Assembly (NCBI GenBank): GCA_910580015.1
Contig: CAJTVT010000009.1
Coordinates: 1 to 64,000, forward strand
DNA length: 64,000 nt
Direction of reading: 5' to 3'
Source of the DNA: an uncultured Lachnospiraceae bacterium
GTDB lineage: Bacteria > Bacillota > Clostridia > Lachnospirales > Lachnospiraceae
Shown piece by piece: positions 34,359-43,537 of the stretch (position 1 is its first letter; the number at the start of each line of letters is the position of its first letter). Both the position numbers and the translations under genes were made by a program. The notes beneath the pieces are model-generated. The model was not told the origin of the DNA. It saw nothing but the letters and a program-made list of their open reading frames with translations, and did not search any database.

Positions 34359-34385
34359 GAATGTAACCACTTTTGTAAATATACA
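34357..34385 (+). promoter_or_regulatory. Candidate promoter of rnc-smc-ftsY
   Basis: TTGAAT at 34357-34362 and TATACA at 34380-34385 with a 17-base spacer, 27 bases before rnc. Confidence 0.4.
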
Positions 34386-34412
34386 GAAGTGATTGTGTGA
34401 AAGGGCAGTAGT

Positions 34413-35102
34413 ATGAGATTGCAAAAAGAGTTTGAAGAAAAAATAGGCTATCAATTCCAGAATGTTGAACTGTTGCAGCAAGCGCTGACCCATAGCTCTT
34501 ATGCCAATGAACGTCATCTAGGCAAGCATACAGACAACGAACGACTGGAGTTTCTTGGGGATGCTGTGCTTGAAATTATTACCAGTGAATTTCTGTTCCA
34601 CACATATCCCGATTATCCAGAAGGAGAATTGACAAGACTTCGTGCTAGCATGGTCTGTGAGCCCACATTGGCATTTTGTACCAGGGAATTGGAGCTTGGA
34701 AAATATCTTTTGCTGGGTAAGGGGGAAGCTCAGACAGGCGGAAGGGAACGAAAATCCATTTTGTCGGATGCTTTGGAGGCGTTAATTGGAGCGATTTATT
34801 TAGACGGTGGTTTTGCAAATGCAAAAGAGTTTGTGTTCCGTTTTGTGTTAAATGACATTGAGCACAAGCAGCTCTTTTTCGACAGCAAGACGATCCTGCA
34901 AGAGTTGGTACAAGGAAATAGCAGCAAGGAACTGCATTACAGCCTGGTCAGTGAAGAGGGGCCAGATCATGATAAAAAATTTATTGTGGAGGCAAAGATT
35001 GGCGATACCGTGTATGGACAAGGTGCAGGAAGGACGAAAAAGAGCGCAGAACAGGAGGCGGCGTATCATACGCTGCTGCAATTAAAACAGCAGTCTCCTT
35101 AG
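34413..35102 (+). CDS. rnc: Ribonuclease III
   Basis: A 229-residue double-strand-specific endoribonuclease that processes rRNA and other transcripts. The catalytic signature NERLEFLGDAVLEI is near residues 42-55 and the second acidic site is in SDALEALIGAIYLDGG near 115-130. Residues 157-226 form the dsRNA-binding domain (KTILQELVQGN; KKSAEQEAAYHTLLQL). The stop codon touches a palindromic element that separates it from smc. Confidence 0.96.
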   Translation: MRLQKEFEEKIGYQFQNVELLQQALTHSSYANERHLGKHTDNERLEFLGDAVLEIITSEFLFHTYPDYPEGELTRLRASMVCEPTLAFCTRELELGKYLLLGKGEAQTGGRERKSILSDALEALIGAIYLDGGFANAKEFVFRFVLNDIEHKQLFFDSKTILQELVQGNSSKELHYSLVSEEGPDHDKKFIVEAKIGDTVYGQGAGRTKKSAEQEAAYHTLLQLKQQSP

Positions 35103-35187
35103 AGCGTGTTTGAAAATTGTTTTCTGTCAGATGTATTTCCCCAAATGGGGAGTGCAGATGGCAGGAATGAATTTTCAAACACGTTCT
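35101..35187. repeat. Small palindromic element between rnc and smc
   Basis: AGAGCGTGTTTGAAAATT and AATTTTCAAACACGTTCT are terminal inverted repeats, with one mismatch, of an 87-base segment. The interior also pairs (CCCCA-AAT-GGGG and flanking CAGATG-type repeats). It begins on the last two bases of the rnc stop codon. The end motif GTGTTTGAAAA also appears near 2569 behind the aldo/keto reductase gene. Confidence 0.6.
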
Positions 35188-35206
35188 GGGGGAACGGAGG
35201 GAATGC

Positions 35207-38200
35207 ATGTATTTAAAGAGTATAGAAGTTCACGGATTTAAATCCTTTGCCAATAAAATTCTGTTTGAATTTCATAATGGAATCACTGGAATTGTGGGTC
35301 CGAATGGAAGTGGCAAGAGCAATGTGGCAGATGCGGTGCGCTGGGTGTTGGGGGAGCAGCGGGCCAAGCAGCTAAGAGGCGCCAGTATGCAGGATGTAAT
35401 TTTTTCTGGTACGGAGAACCGCAAACCTTTGAGCTATGCCTATGTTGCAATTACTCTGGACAATGGCGACCGTCAGTTGAATGTAGATTTCAACGAGGTG
35501 ACGGTGGCGCGGCGGGTGTATCGATCAGGAGAAAGTGAGTATCTTATCAACGGAACCTCCTGCCGGTTGAAAGACGTCAATGAATTGTTCTATGATACAG
35601 GAATTGGTAAAGAGGGGTATTCCATTATCGGACAGGGGCAGATTGAGCGGATTCTAAATGGAAAGCCTGAGGAGCGCAGAGAGCTTTTTGATGAGGCGGC
35701 CGGAATTGTGAAATACAAACGCAGAAAAGCTTCCGCACAGAAAAAGCTGGAAGATGAGCGACAAAATCTAGTGCGTGTCAATGATATTTTGTCGGAGTTG
35801 GAGAAACAGGTCGGTCCCTTGGAGCGTCAAGCGGAGAAAGCAAAAATATATCTGAAGAAAAAAGAAGAGCTCAAAACCTTTGATGTAAATATGTTTTTGA
35901 TGGATATGGATCGAATCAGCCAACAATCAAAAGAACTTGCGTCGAATATTCAGATCGTAGATCAGGATTTGAAGGAATCCAACCAGTCATATTCCAGTAT
36001 CAAGGCGGAATATGAGACCATGGAGCAAGAGATCAAAGCAGCGGATGAGACCATGGAATCCCTTCGCAGAGAGCTTGGTGATACCACCGTTCTAAAGGGA
36101 CAATTAGAAGGACAAGTGAATGTCCTGAAAGAGCAGATTCACGCAGCGCAACAGAGTGAAGAGCATTTCAAAATACGACAGGAAGAAATTGATCGAGACA
36201 AAGCGGAGCGGATCCAGCAGCAGGATGGTTTTCAGAAAGAGTTATCCCAGGTAAATGATCTGCGCAAGGCAGTGGAGGAACAGAAAAGCAGCGTTATGGC
36301 TCGGTATCAGGAGATCCAGGAGGAGATTGCCCGCTGTAGCCGAGGGATGGAAGACGGCAAAAATGAAATGATTGAGCTGTTAAATAATAAAGCCTCCACA
36401 AAGGCGAGACAGCAGCGTTATGATACCATGTTAGAGCAGGTGAATATCCGCAAAGCTCAGTTGAGCAAACGTCTTTTGGAGCAAAAAAGTGAAGAAGAAG
36501 AACTGCAATTTTTACTGGAGGAATGCGAGGGGAAATATCAGAAGGCAAAATCCCATTATCAAGAACTTTTGGAACAAGAAAAAAGGATGGAGGCTCAGGC
36601 CTTGGAGTGGCAGCAAAAGCAGTCTGAGACGTCAAAGGCGCTGGAGCAAGATACAGCCCAATATCACAGAGAGCAATCTAGACTGGAATCTCTGGTAAAT
36701 ATTGCAGAGCGATACGATGGATATGGCAATTCCATCCGTAAAGTGATGGAGAAAAAGGAAGCAGAGCCAGGAATCTTAGGCGTTGTGGCCGATTTAATTC
36801 AGGTGGACAAGCAGTATGAGACTGCTATCGAGACAGCGCTTGGAGGGAGTATTCAAAATATTGTCACCAGTGATGAGGCTACGGCCAAGAAAATGATTGA
36901 ACATTTGAAAAAAAATCGGTTTGGGCGGGCTACATTTCTTCCGCTTACCAGTGTTGGGAAGAAAGCTCCCCAGGTAAATCAGGCAGCGTTAAAAGAGCCA
37001 GGAGTGATTGGAATTGGAAGTGACCTGGTGCGCACAGAAAGTCAATTTGCTGGTTTAAAGACGTATTTGCTGGGCAGAACGTATGTTGCAGATACCATTG
37101 ATCATGCCATTGCCCTGGCAAGGAAGTATCAGTACAGTCTTAGAATTGTGACTTTAGAAGGGGAATCTCTAAATCCTGGAGGTTCCATGACAGGAGGTGC
37201 ATTTAAGAATACCAGCAACCTTCTGGGAAGGAAACGTGAGATTGAGGATTTGCAGAAACAGACAGCTTCCTTGAAACGGGGGATTGAGAAATATCGAAAG
37301 GCCCTGGAGGAAATTCGTTCTGCAAGGCAGCGCTTAAATGAGGAATCGAAATGTCTTCAGGAAGATTTAAAACAGGCGATGCTTCGGCAGAACACAGAGA
37401 AAATGAATTTGGATCGGGTCAGAGAACAAAAAGAAGAAAATGACAGTCAGTATACAGGGCTTAAGAGTGAGAGTCGAGAGATCGAGTATCAATTGAAGGA
37501 GATTAGCCAAAATTGTAGTTTGATTCAACAGGAACTTCAGGCTGCGAGTCAGAGAGAGAGAGAGATCGAAGAGGAAAATAAAAATTTGCAGGAGATTTTA
37601 GAACATCAAAATCGTCTTGCAGAGGAAAGTCAAGGTGCTGTGTCCAAGGTACAGCTTGAAGAAGCGAACCTGATGCAGAAAACAGATTTCCTAAAAGAAA
37701 ACCTTTCCCGTATCTGTGGGGAATTAAAAAAGTTAGAAGCAGATCTTATGGCGGCACAACTGGAGAAAGACGATTCCAGGGAGGGTGCGGCGAAGAAGCA
37801 GCAGGAGATCGAACAGCTTTGCAAGAACATAAAGGATTCCGAGATAGCACATGCAAGGCTTGAGGAAGAGATTGGAAAAAATCAAAAGCAGAGGGAAGAG
37901 ATGTCCAATCAATACCGAGGCTTTTTTCAAAAGCAGGAGGAGTTATCAAAACGGATCAATGATTTGGATAAAGAGCTGTATCGTCTGAACAGCCAGAAAG
38001 AAAAACTCCAGGAACAAGCCGAAAACCACAGTAATTATATGTGGGAGGAGTATGAACTAACCCTTCATAATGCTATGGCGCTTCGAAATGAGGAATACGA
38101 TAATCCATCCCAGTTAAAGAAGATGATCGCAGACATTAAGGATGAGATCCGTAAGCTGGGAGATGTGAATGTCAATGCGATTGAGGATTATAAGAGCCTT

Positions 38201-38767
38201 TCTGAGCGTTATCTCTTTCTGAAGACACAGCATGACGATCTGATAGAGGCAGAGAAGACACTTCTAGATATTATCGAAGAGTTGGACACTGGTATGCGCA
38301 AGCAATTTATGGAGAAATTTATTCAGATTCAGACAGAGTTCAATAAAGTGTTTAAAGAGTTGTTTGGCGGCGGGAAAGGAACACTGGAGCTGGTGGAGGA
38401 GGAAGATATTTTAGAGTGTGGGATTCGCATTATCGCTCAGCCGCCGGGAAAAAAATTACAAAATATGATGCAGATGTCTGGAGGGGAGAAATCCTTGACA
38501 GCGATCTCTTTGCTGTTTGCGATACAGAATCTAAAACCTTCTCCATTCTGTCTGCTGGATGAGATTGAGGCTGCGCTGGACGACTCCAACGTAGGACGGT
38601 TTGCAAATTACCTGCACAAACTTACCAGAAATACCCAATTTATTGTGATTACCCACAGGAGAGGGACCATGGCGGCGGCAGACCGTCTCTATGGGATCAC
38701 GATGCAAGAGAAAGGTGTGTCCACGTTGGTATCTGTAAATCTGATTGAAGAAGATTTAGACAAATAA
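35207..38767 (+). CDS. smc: Chromosome segregation protein SMC
   Basis: An 1186-residue condensin ATPase. The head is formed by the N-terminal Walker A (GIVGPNGSGKSNVADAVRW, near 30) and the C-terminal signature (MQMSGGEKSLTAISLL, near 1090) plus Walker B (CLLDEIEAALDDSN, near 1113). Long coiled coils cover about 165-500 and 680-1030. The hinge lies between (GVVADLIQV to GGSMTGGAF). The length is normal for bacterial SMC. It is 31 bases from ftsY, a conserved pairing. Confidence 0.97.
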   Translation: MYLKSIEVHGFKSFANKILFEFHNGITGIVGPNGSGKSNVADAVRWVLGEQRAKQLRGASMQDVIFSGTENRKPLSYAYVAITLDNGDRQLNVDFNEVTVARRVYRSGESEYLINGTSCRLKDVNELFYDTGIGKEGYSIIGQGQIERILNGKPEERRELFDEAAGIVKYKRRKASAQKKLEDERQNLVRVNDILSELEKQVGPLERQAEKAKIYLKKKEELKTFDVNMFLMDMDRISQQSKELASNIQIVDQDLKESNQSYSSIKAEYETMEQEIKAADETMESLRRELGDTTVLKGQLEGQVNVLKEQIHAAQQSEEHFKIRQEEIDRDKAERIQQQDGFQKELSQVNDLRKAVEEQKSSVMARYQEIQEEIARCSRGMEDGKNEMIELLNNKASTKARQQRYDTMLEQVNIRKAQLSKRLLEQKSEEEELQFLLEECEGKYQKAKSHYQELLEQEKRMEAQALEWQQKQSETSKALEQDTAQYHREQSRLESLVNIAERYDGYGNSIRKVMEKKEAEPGILGVVADLIQVDKQYETAIETALGGSIQNIVTSDEATAKKMIEHLKKNRFGRATFLPLTSVGKKAPQVNQAALKEPGVIGIGSDLVRTESQFAGLKTYLLGRTYVADTIDHAIALARKYQYSLRIVTLEGESLNPGGSMTGGAFKNTSNLLGRKREIEDLQKQTASLKRGIEKYRKALEEIRSARQRLNEESKCLQEDLKQAMLRQNTEKMNLDRVREQKEENDSQYTGLKSESREIEYQLKEISQNCSLIQQELQAASQREREIEEENKNLQEILEHQNRLAEESQGAVSKVQLEEANLMQKTDFLKENLSRICGELKKLEADLMAAQLEKDDSREGAAKKQQEIEQLCKNIKDSEIAHARLEEEIGKNQKQREEMSNQYRGFFQKQEELSKRINDLDKELYRLNSQKEKLQEQAENHSNYMWEEYELTLHNAMALRNEEYDNPSQLKKMIADIKDEIRKLGDVNVNAIEDYKSLSERYLFLKTQHDDLIEAEKTLLDIIEELDTGMRKQFMEKFIQIQTEFNKVFKELFGGGKGTLELVEEEDILECGIRIIAQPPGKKLQNMMQMSGGEKSLTAISLLFAIQNLKPSPFCLLDEIEAALDDSNVGRFANYLHKLTRNTQFIVITHRRGTMAAADRLYGITMQEKGVSTLVSVNLIEEDLDK

Positions 38768-38798
38768 GAAATAATGAAATAGAGAGAGGGATACAATT

Positions 38799-39740
38799 AT
38801 GGCAGAGGAAAAGAAAGGATTTTTCAGACGCCTGGTGAAAGGGCTGACCAAGACCAGAGATAACATTGTCTCAGGGATTGATTCTATCTTTAGTGGATTT
38901 TCCAAGATAGACGACGATTTTTATGATGAAATTGAAGAGATACTTATTATGGGAGATCTGGGCATTCATGCCACCACAGAGATCATTGCGAATTTAAAAC
39001 AAAAGGTAAAAGAACAGCATATCAAGGAGCCTGGAGCTTGTAAGGAACTTTTGATTGCCAGCATTAAAGAACAGATGGATGTGGGAGAGACCGCATATCG
39101 GTTTGAAGAGGAAAAATCTGTGGTACTGGTGATCGGAGTGAATGGAGTGGGGAAAACTACCTCTGTGGGCAAATTGGCAGGCAAGCTTAAAGATCAGGGA
39201 AGAAAAGTGATTCTGGCAGCGGCAGATACATTTCGTGCAGCGGCGGGAGAACAGCTCAGTGAATGGGCAAACCGGGCTGGGGTGGAAATGATCGGCGGCC
39301 AAGAGGGGGCTGATCCAGCTTCCGTAGTGTATGATGCAGTGGCGGCAGCAAAAGCGAGGGATGCAGATGTGTTGCTGTGTGATACGGCAGGACGGCTCCA
39401 TAATAAGAAAAATCTTATGGAGGAGTTAAGAAAAATTCACCGTATTCTGGAAAAGGAATTTCCCAATGCATTTCGGGAAACACTGGTGGTATTAGATGGT
39501 ACGACAGGACAGAATGCATTGGCTCAGGCCAGGCAATTTGCGGATGTGGCAGAGATAACTGGTATTATTTTGACGAAGATGGACGGAACAGCCAAAGGTG
39601 GTATCGCAGTGGCAATTCAGTCAGAACTTGGCATTCCAGTAAAATATATCGGAGTGGGAGAGACCATTGATGATTTGCAGAAATTTGATTCTGGACAGTT
39701 TGTGAATGCATTGTTTTCCAAAGGAGAGGAAAACACATAG
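38799..39740 (+). CDS. ftsY: Signal recognition particle receptor FtsY
   Basis: A 313-residue SRP GTPase that docks ribosome-SRP complexes at the membrane. It has the short N-terminal form with little of the acidic A domain (basic start KGFFRRLVKGLTKTRDNIVSG). GTPase motifs: GVNGVGKTTSVGKLA near 110, DTAGRLHNKKNLMEEL near 198, TKMDGTAKGGI near 260. It is followed by a threonine dehydratase that interrupts the common ftsY-ylxM-ffh order. Confidence 0.96.
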   Translation: MAEEKKGFFRRLVKGLTKTRDNIVSGIDSIFSGFSKIDDDFYDEIEEILIMGDLGIHATTEIIANLKQKVKEQHIKEPGACKELLIASIKEQMDVGETAYRFEEEKSVVLVIGVNGVGKTTSVGKLAGKLKDQGRKVILAAADTFRAAAGEQLSEWANRAGVEMIGGQEGADPASVVYDAVAAAKARDADVLLCDTAGRLHNKKNLMEELRKIHRILEKEFPNAFRETLVVLDGTTGQNALAQARQFADVAEITGIILTKMDGTAKGGIAVAIQSELGIPVKYIGVGETIDDLQKFDSGQFVNALFSKGEENT

Positions 39741-39755
39741 GAAGGAGAAGGCGTC

Positions 39756-40967
39756 ATGCTGACATTAGATAAATTTGAAGAGGCAAGCAGAGTGGTAAAG
39801 GAGGTGACATTGGAGACAAAACTGGTGTACAGTGATTACCTAAGTGAACAGACAGAAAATAAGGTGTATCTGAAACCAGAGAATATGCAGTTTACTGGAG
39901 CCTATAAGGTACGCGGCGCTTATTATAAAATCAGCACGCTTTCGGAGGAAGAGCGGGAGAAAGGGCTGATCACTGCTTCAGCGGGAAATCATGCCCAGGG
40001 AGTGGCCTATGCTGCCAAATGTTTTGGAGTGAAAGCCACGATTGTAATGCCCACAACGACGCCGTTGATCAAGGTGAACCGGACCAAAAGCTATGGTGCA
40101 GAGGTGGTATTATGTGGCGACGTGTATGATGAGGCTTGCAATAAGGCATATGAGTTGGCCGAGGAGCATGGCTATACCTTTATCCATCCCTTTGACGATC
40201 TGGCAGTGGCCACAGGCCAGGGGACGATTGCCATGGAGATTTTCAAGGAATTGCCGTTGGTGGAGTATATTTTGGTGCCTATCGGCGGAGGAGGGCTCGC
40301 CACAGGAGTTTCTACCCTTGCCAAGCTCTTAAATCCTAAGATCCAGGTGATCGGCGTGGAACCAGCAGGAGCTAACTGTATGCAGGCATCTTTTCAGGCT
40401 GGTGAGGTAGTGACTTTGCCAGGGGTCAGCACCATTGCGGACGGCACAGCAGTAAAGACGCCAGGAGAGCATATTTTTCCATATATCAAGGAAAATCTAG
40501 ATGATATCATTACGGTTGAAGATAATGAGCTGATCGTGGCTTTTTTGGATATGGTGGAAAATCATAAGATGGTGGTGGAAAATTCTGGACTTTTGACCGT
40601 GGCAGCGCTGCGCCATCTGAATGTAAAAAATAAGCGTGTGGTGTCAATTCTAAGTGGAGGGAATATGGATGTAATCACCATGTCCTCAGTGGTGCAGCAG
40701 GGATTGATTTTCCGAGACCGGATATTTACCGTGTCGGTGCTGCTTCCAGACAAACCAGGAGAGTTGTGCAAGGTTGCTGACGCCATCGCAGTGCAGCAGG
40801 GAAATGTAATTAAGCTGGAGCATAACCAATTTGTCTCAACCAACCGAAATGCGGCTGTAGAGCTGAGAATTACGATGGAAGCCTTCGGCACAGAGCATAA
40901 AAAGCAGATTATGGATGTTTTGACAGACAAGGGATATAAAACGAAGTTGGTCAGGACAAATCTGTGA
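39756..40967 (+). CDS. ilvA: Threonine ammonia-lyase with ACT domain
   Basis: A 403-residue PLP enzyme that deaminates threonine to 2-oxobutyrate. The PLP-lysine motif is FTGAYKVRGAYYK near 47-59, the glycine-rich phosphate site is PIGGGGLATGVS near 173-184, and residues about 325-403 form one ACT regulatory domain (VSVLLPDKPGELCKVADAIA). The length fits either anabolic IlvA (short form) or catabolic TdcB-type enzymes, so the symbol is a best guess. AAGGAGAAGG precedes the ATG. It is inserted between ftsY and ylxM, which is unusual. Confidence 0.88.
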   Translation: MLTLDKFEEASRVVKEVTLETKLVYSDYLSEQTENKVYLKPENMQFTGAYKVRGAYYKISTLSEEEREKGLITASAGNHAQGVAYAAKCFGVKATIVMPTTTPLIKVNRTKSYGAEVVLCGDVYDEACNKAYELAEEHGYTFIHPFDDLAVATGQGTIAMEIFKELPLVEYILVPIGGGGLATGVSTLAKLLNPKIQVIGVEPAGANCMQASFQAGEVVTLPGVSTIADGTAVKTPGEHIFPYIKENLDDIITVEDNELIVAFLDMVENHKMVVENSGLLTVAALRHLNVKNKRVVSILSGGNMDVITMSSVVQQGLIFRDRIFTVSVLLPDKPGELCKVADAIAVQQGNVIKLEHNQFVSTNRNAAVELRITMEAFGTEHKKQIMDVLTDKGYKTKLVRTNL

Positions 40968-41016
40968 TTTTCAGACGAAAGAAAGTTTGTAAGCAAAGTT
41001 TGTAAAGAAAAAACAC

Positions 41017-41045
41017 TTGACACAAAAGCTCTTTTATTGTATGAT
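41017..41045 (+). promoter_or_regulatory. Strong SigA promoter before ylxM-ffh
   Basis: Consensus TTGACA at 41017-41022 and TATGAT at 41040-41045 with a 17-base spacer. The predicted start point near 41052 falls inside the AGGTGG ribosome site of the next gene, giving a leader of only about ten bases. Confidence 0.8.
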
Positions 41046-41061
41046 ATCCCAGGTGGTAAGA

Positions 41062-41406
41062 ATGGAAAAGAAAGTAATGCAGACGTATCTATATGATTTT
41101 TATGGAGATCTGTTGACGGAGCGCCAGCGGAAGATTTATGAAGAATTTGTGTTGGATGATTTGTCACTGACAGAGATCGCTCAGGAGGAAGGAATTAGTC
41201 GCCAGGGCGTCTATGATCTCGTTAAGCGATGCGACAAGCTCCTGGAAGGGTATGAAGAAAAGCTGCAACTTTTGTCACGTTTCCTTAAGAATAAAGAAAA
41301 GATTCTGAGGATTCAAAGTCTTGCCAGAGGTTGCCAGGAACTGGATGTGGCACAGAGAATGGCTGAGATTGAGGCTATTTCCAATGAGATATTAGAGGAG
41401 TTATAG
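41062..41406 (+). CDS. ylxM: YlxM/UPF0122 helix-turn-helix protein
   Basis: A 114-residue protein of the UPF0122 family, which has a sigma-factor region 4-like helix-turn-helix (LTERQRKIYEEFVLDDLSLTEIAQEEGISRQGVYDLVKR, about 17-55). In Gram-positive bacteria it lies just before ffh and has been reported to modulate the SRP. AGGTGG at 41051-41056 precedes the ATG; an in-frame TTG at 41017 is rejected because it lies in the promoter. It ends one base before ffh starts. Confidence 0.9.
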   Translation: MEKKVMQTYLYDFYGDLLTERQRKIYEEFVLDDLSLTEIAQEEGISRQGVYDLVKRCDKLLEGYEEKLQLLSRFLKNKEKILRIQSLARGCQELDVAQRMAEIEAISNEILEEL

Positions 41407-41407
41407 T

Positions 41408-42763
41408 ATGGCATTTGACAGTTTGTCCGAAAAATTACAAAATGTATTTAAATCTTTGCGCAGCAAGGGTCTCCTCACAGAAGATGATGTGAAAGCAGCT
41501 CTGAAGGAAGTAAAGCTTGCGCTGTTAGAAGCGGATGTTAATTTTAAGGTGGTCAAACAGTTTGTGAAGACGGTGCAGGAACGCGCCGTGGGGCAGGATG
41601 TGATGAACGGGCTGAATCCTGGACAGATGGTTATTAAGATTGTAAATGAGGAACTCGTTTCCTTGATGGGATCTGAGACCACAGAGATTGCTTTAAAGCC
41701 AGGTTCTGAGATTACAGTCCTTATGATGGCAGGCTTGCAAGGTGCAGGTAAGACCACAACCACAGCCAAGATTGCAGGAAAGCTGAAACAGAAGGGAAGA
41801 AAGCCGCTTCTTGTGGCATGTGATGTATACCGACCAGCGGCAATTCAGCAGCTTCAGATCAATGGAGAAAAGCAGGGAGTGGAAGTGTTTTCCATGGGGG
41901 ACAGCCATCGGCCCGTAAATATTGCCAAGGCAGCGCTGGAGCATGCCAGAGCAAATGATCAAAATGTTGTGATATTAGATACTGCGGGGCGTCTGCACAT
42001 CGATGAGAATATGATGCAGGAGCTTTGTGAGATCAAAGAACAGATAGAAGTCAGTCAGACATTGTTGGTGGTGGATGCCATGACAGGACAAGATGCAGTC
42101 AACGTGGCCACCACATTTCAGGAAAAAATCGGCATTGACGGTGTGATACTGACGAAGCTTGACGGTGACACCAGAGGCGGAGCGGCGTTGTCCATCCGTG
42201 CAGTGACTGGGAAACCCATTCTATATGTAGGTATGGGAGAGAAGCTTTCGGATTTGGAGCAGTTTTATCCAGACCGTATGGCGAACCGTATTCTCGGCAT
42301 GGGGGATGTGCTGACATTGATTGAGAAGGCGCAGGAAACCATAGACGAGGAAAAGGCGCTGGAGCTGGAACAGAAGATGAAGAAAGCCGAATTTGGCTTT
42401 GATGATTATCTGGAATCCATGAATCAAATGAAAAAAATGGGAGGAATTTCTAGTATGCTGAAAATGCTGCCAGGAATTGGAGGTACCCAGATTGAGGAAA
42501 TCGAGAATGCCATGGATGAGAAGAAAATGGCAAGGATCGAGGGAATCATTTATTCTATGACACCCAGAGAACGAGCCAATCCCTCCATTTTAAATCCCAG
42601 CAGAAAGCGCAGGATTGCAAAAGGAGCTGGAGTGGATATCAGTGAGGTCAATCGTTTGGTGAAGCAGTTTGAGCAATCCAGAAAAATGATGAAGCAAATG
42701 CCTGGTATGATGGGCGGCAAAGGGAAACGCCGAGGTGGATTTAAGTTGCCCTTTGGATTATAG
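41408..42763 (+). CDS. ffh: Signal recognition particle protein Ffh
   Basis: A 451-residue SRP54 GTPase that binds signal peptides and 4.5S RNA. N and G domains fill residues 1-295 (GLQGAGKTTTTAKIAGKL near 106, DTAGRLHIDENMM near 190, TKLDGDTRGG near 247). The Met-rich M domain follows (ESMNQMKKMGGISSMLKMLPG near 337 and the RNA-binding region PSRKRRIAKGAG). The C-terminus is rich in Gly/Lys/Arg. It is the second gene of the ylxM-ffh-rpsP series. Confidence 0.97.
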   Translation: MAFDSLSEKLQNVFKSLRSKGLLTEDDVKAALKEVKLALLEADVNFKVVKQFVKTVQERAVGQDVMNGLNPGQMVIKIVNEELVSLMGSETTEIALKPGSEITVLMMAGLQGAGKTTTTAKIAGKLKQKGRKPLLVACDVYRPAAIQQLQINGEKQGVEVFSMGDSHRPVNIAKAALEHARANDQNVVILDTAGRLHIDENMMQELCEIKEQIEVSQTLLVVDAMTGQDAVNVATTFQEKIGIDGVILTKLDGDTRGGAALSIRAVTGKPILYVGMGEKLSDLEQFYPDRMANRILGMGDVLTLIEKAQETIDEEKALELEQKMKKAEFGFDDYLESMNQMKKMGGISSMLKMLPGIGGTQIEEIENAMDEKKMARIEGIIYSMTPRERANPSILNPSRKRRIAKGAGVDISEVNRLVKQFEQSRKMMKQMPGMMGGKGKRRGGFKLPFGL

Positions 42764-42844
42764 GTCAGTAACAGGAGCTGTTTTTGACAGAGCCTGATTA
42801 CAAAAATATATGTGAATATAGAGAAAACCAGGAGGTGAAAAGAA

Positions 42845-43087
42845 ATGGTTAAGATCAGATTAAAGAGAATGGGACAGAAGAAGGCTCCTTTCTATAGAAT
42901 CGTAGTTGCAGATTCCAGATCTCCCAGAGATGGAAAATGTATTGAAGAAATTGGAACGTATGATCCTACAAGGGATCCCAGTGAATTTCATGTAAATGAA
43001 GAATTGGCAAAGAAATGGTTAGCAAATGGCGCCCAGCCTACAGAAATGGTAGGGAAGATTTTCAAAGCAGCCGGTATCGAGAAATAG
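42845..43087 (+). CDS. rpsP: 30S ribosomal protein S16
   Basis: An 80-residue ribosomal protein with the typical opening VKIRLKRMGQKKAPFYRIVVADSR and GTYDPTRDP. GGAGGTGAAAAGAA precedes the ATG. It lies 18 bases before khpA, in the conserved order ffh-rpsP-khpA-rimM-trmD. Confidence 0.97.
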   Translation: MVKIRLKRMGQKKAPFYRIVVADSRSPRDGKCIEEIGTYDPTRDPSEFHVNEELAKKWLANGAQPTEMVGKIFKAAGIEK

Positions 43088-43105
43088 TTTTCGTGAGGTG
43101 AGGGA

Positions 43106-43336
43106 ATGAAAGAATTAGTGGAAGTAATTGCTAAGGCCCTTGTGGATGCTCCCGATGAGGTTTCCGTTACAGAGACTGAGAACGAGAAGTCCATTGTGCT
43201 GGAATTACATGTTGCCCAGGAAGATATGGGAAAGGTAATTGGAAAGCAGGGACGGATTGCGAAAGCCATTCGAGCCGTTGTCAAAGCAGCGGCTGCTAAG
43301 AGTGACAAGAAAGTAATTGTGGATATTGTACAGTAG
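43106..43336 (+). CDS. khpA: KH-domain RNA-binding protein KhpA
   Basis: A 76-residue protein made of a single KH domain with the GKVIGKQGRIAKAIRAVV motif (about 45-62). KhpA pairs with KhpB/Jag and binds many RNAs; it affects cell envelope growth in Gram-positive bacteria. AGGTGAGGG precedes the ATG. A terminator follows, so rimM-trmD may be a separate unit. Confidence 0.94.
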   Translation: MKELVEVIAKALVDAPDEVSVTETENEKSIVLELHVAQEDMGKVIGKQGRIAKAIRAVVKAAAAKSDKKVIVDIVQ

Positions 43337-43346
43337 GAACTGACAG

Positions 43347-43396
43347 TTGACAGGCTGCCGCGGAATTGAAATTTTTTTGCGGCAGTCTTTTTGTTT
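43347..43396 (+). terminator. Rho-independent terminator after khpA
   Basis: CTGCCGC and GCGGCAG form the stem, with a T-rich loop, followed by TCTTTTTG. Confidence 0.75.
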
Positions 43397-43399
43397 CAT

Positions 43400-43520
43400 A
43401 GGAAAGAGCGTTCTATGAAACAAAAACGCTCCGCAGGGATCGCACTGCGGCGGTAAGGAATTATGCTGCAAAAGTAACCTGCCGCAGGCGTAGAATCCTG
43501 CGTTGCAGGATTCTTTTTTA
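43400..43520 (+). repeat. Structured repeat related to the 127-bp family, ending in a terminator
   Basis: Contains a TTTCATAG...CTATGAAA hairpin, then CGCACTGCGGCGG, CCTGCCGCAGGCGTAG, and finally GAATCCTGC-GTT-GCAGGATTC followed by TTTTTTA. The box order and spacing match the repeats at 14140-14463. The last hairpin would act as a terminator just 18 bases before rimM, so some attenuation of rimM-trmD is possible. Confidence 0.6.
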
Positions 43521-43537
43521 TTATACAGGAGAAAGCT

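Noticed and set aside
41017..41061. TTG start that would lengthen YlxM by 15 residues
   Set aside because: It overlaps the TTGACA box of a consensus promoter and so would not be transcribed.
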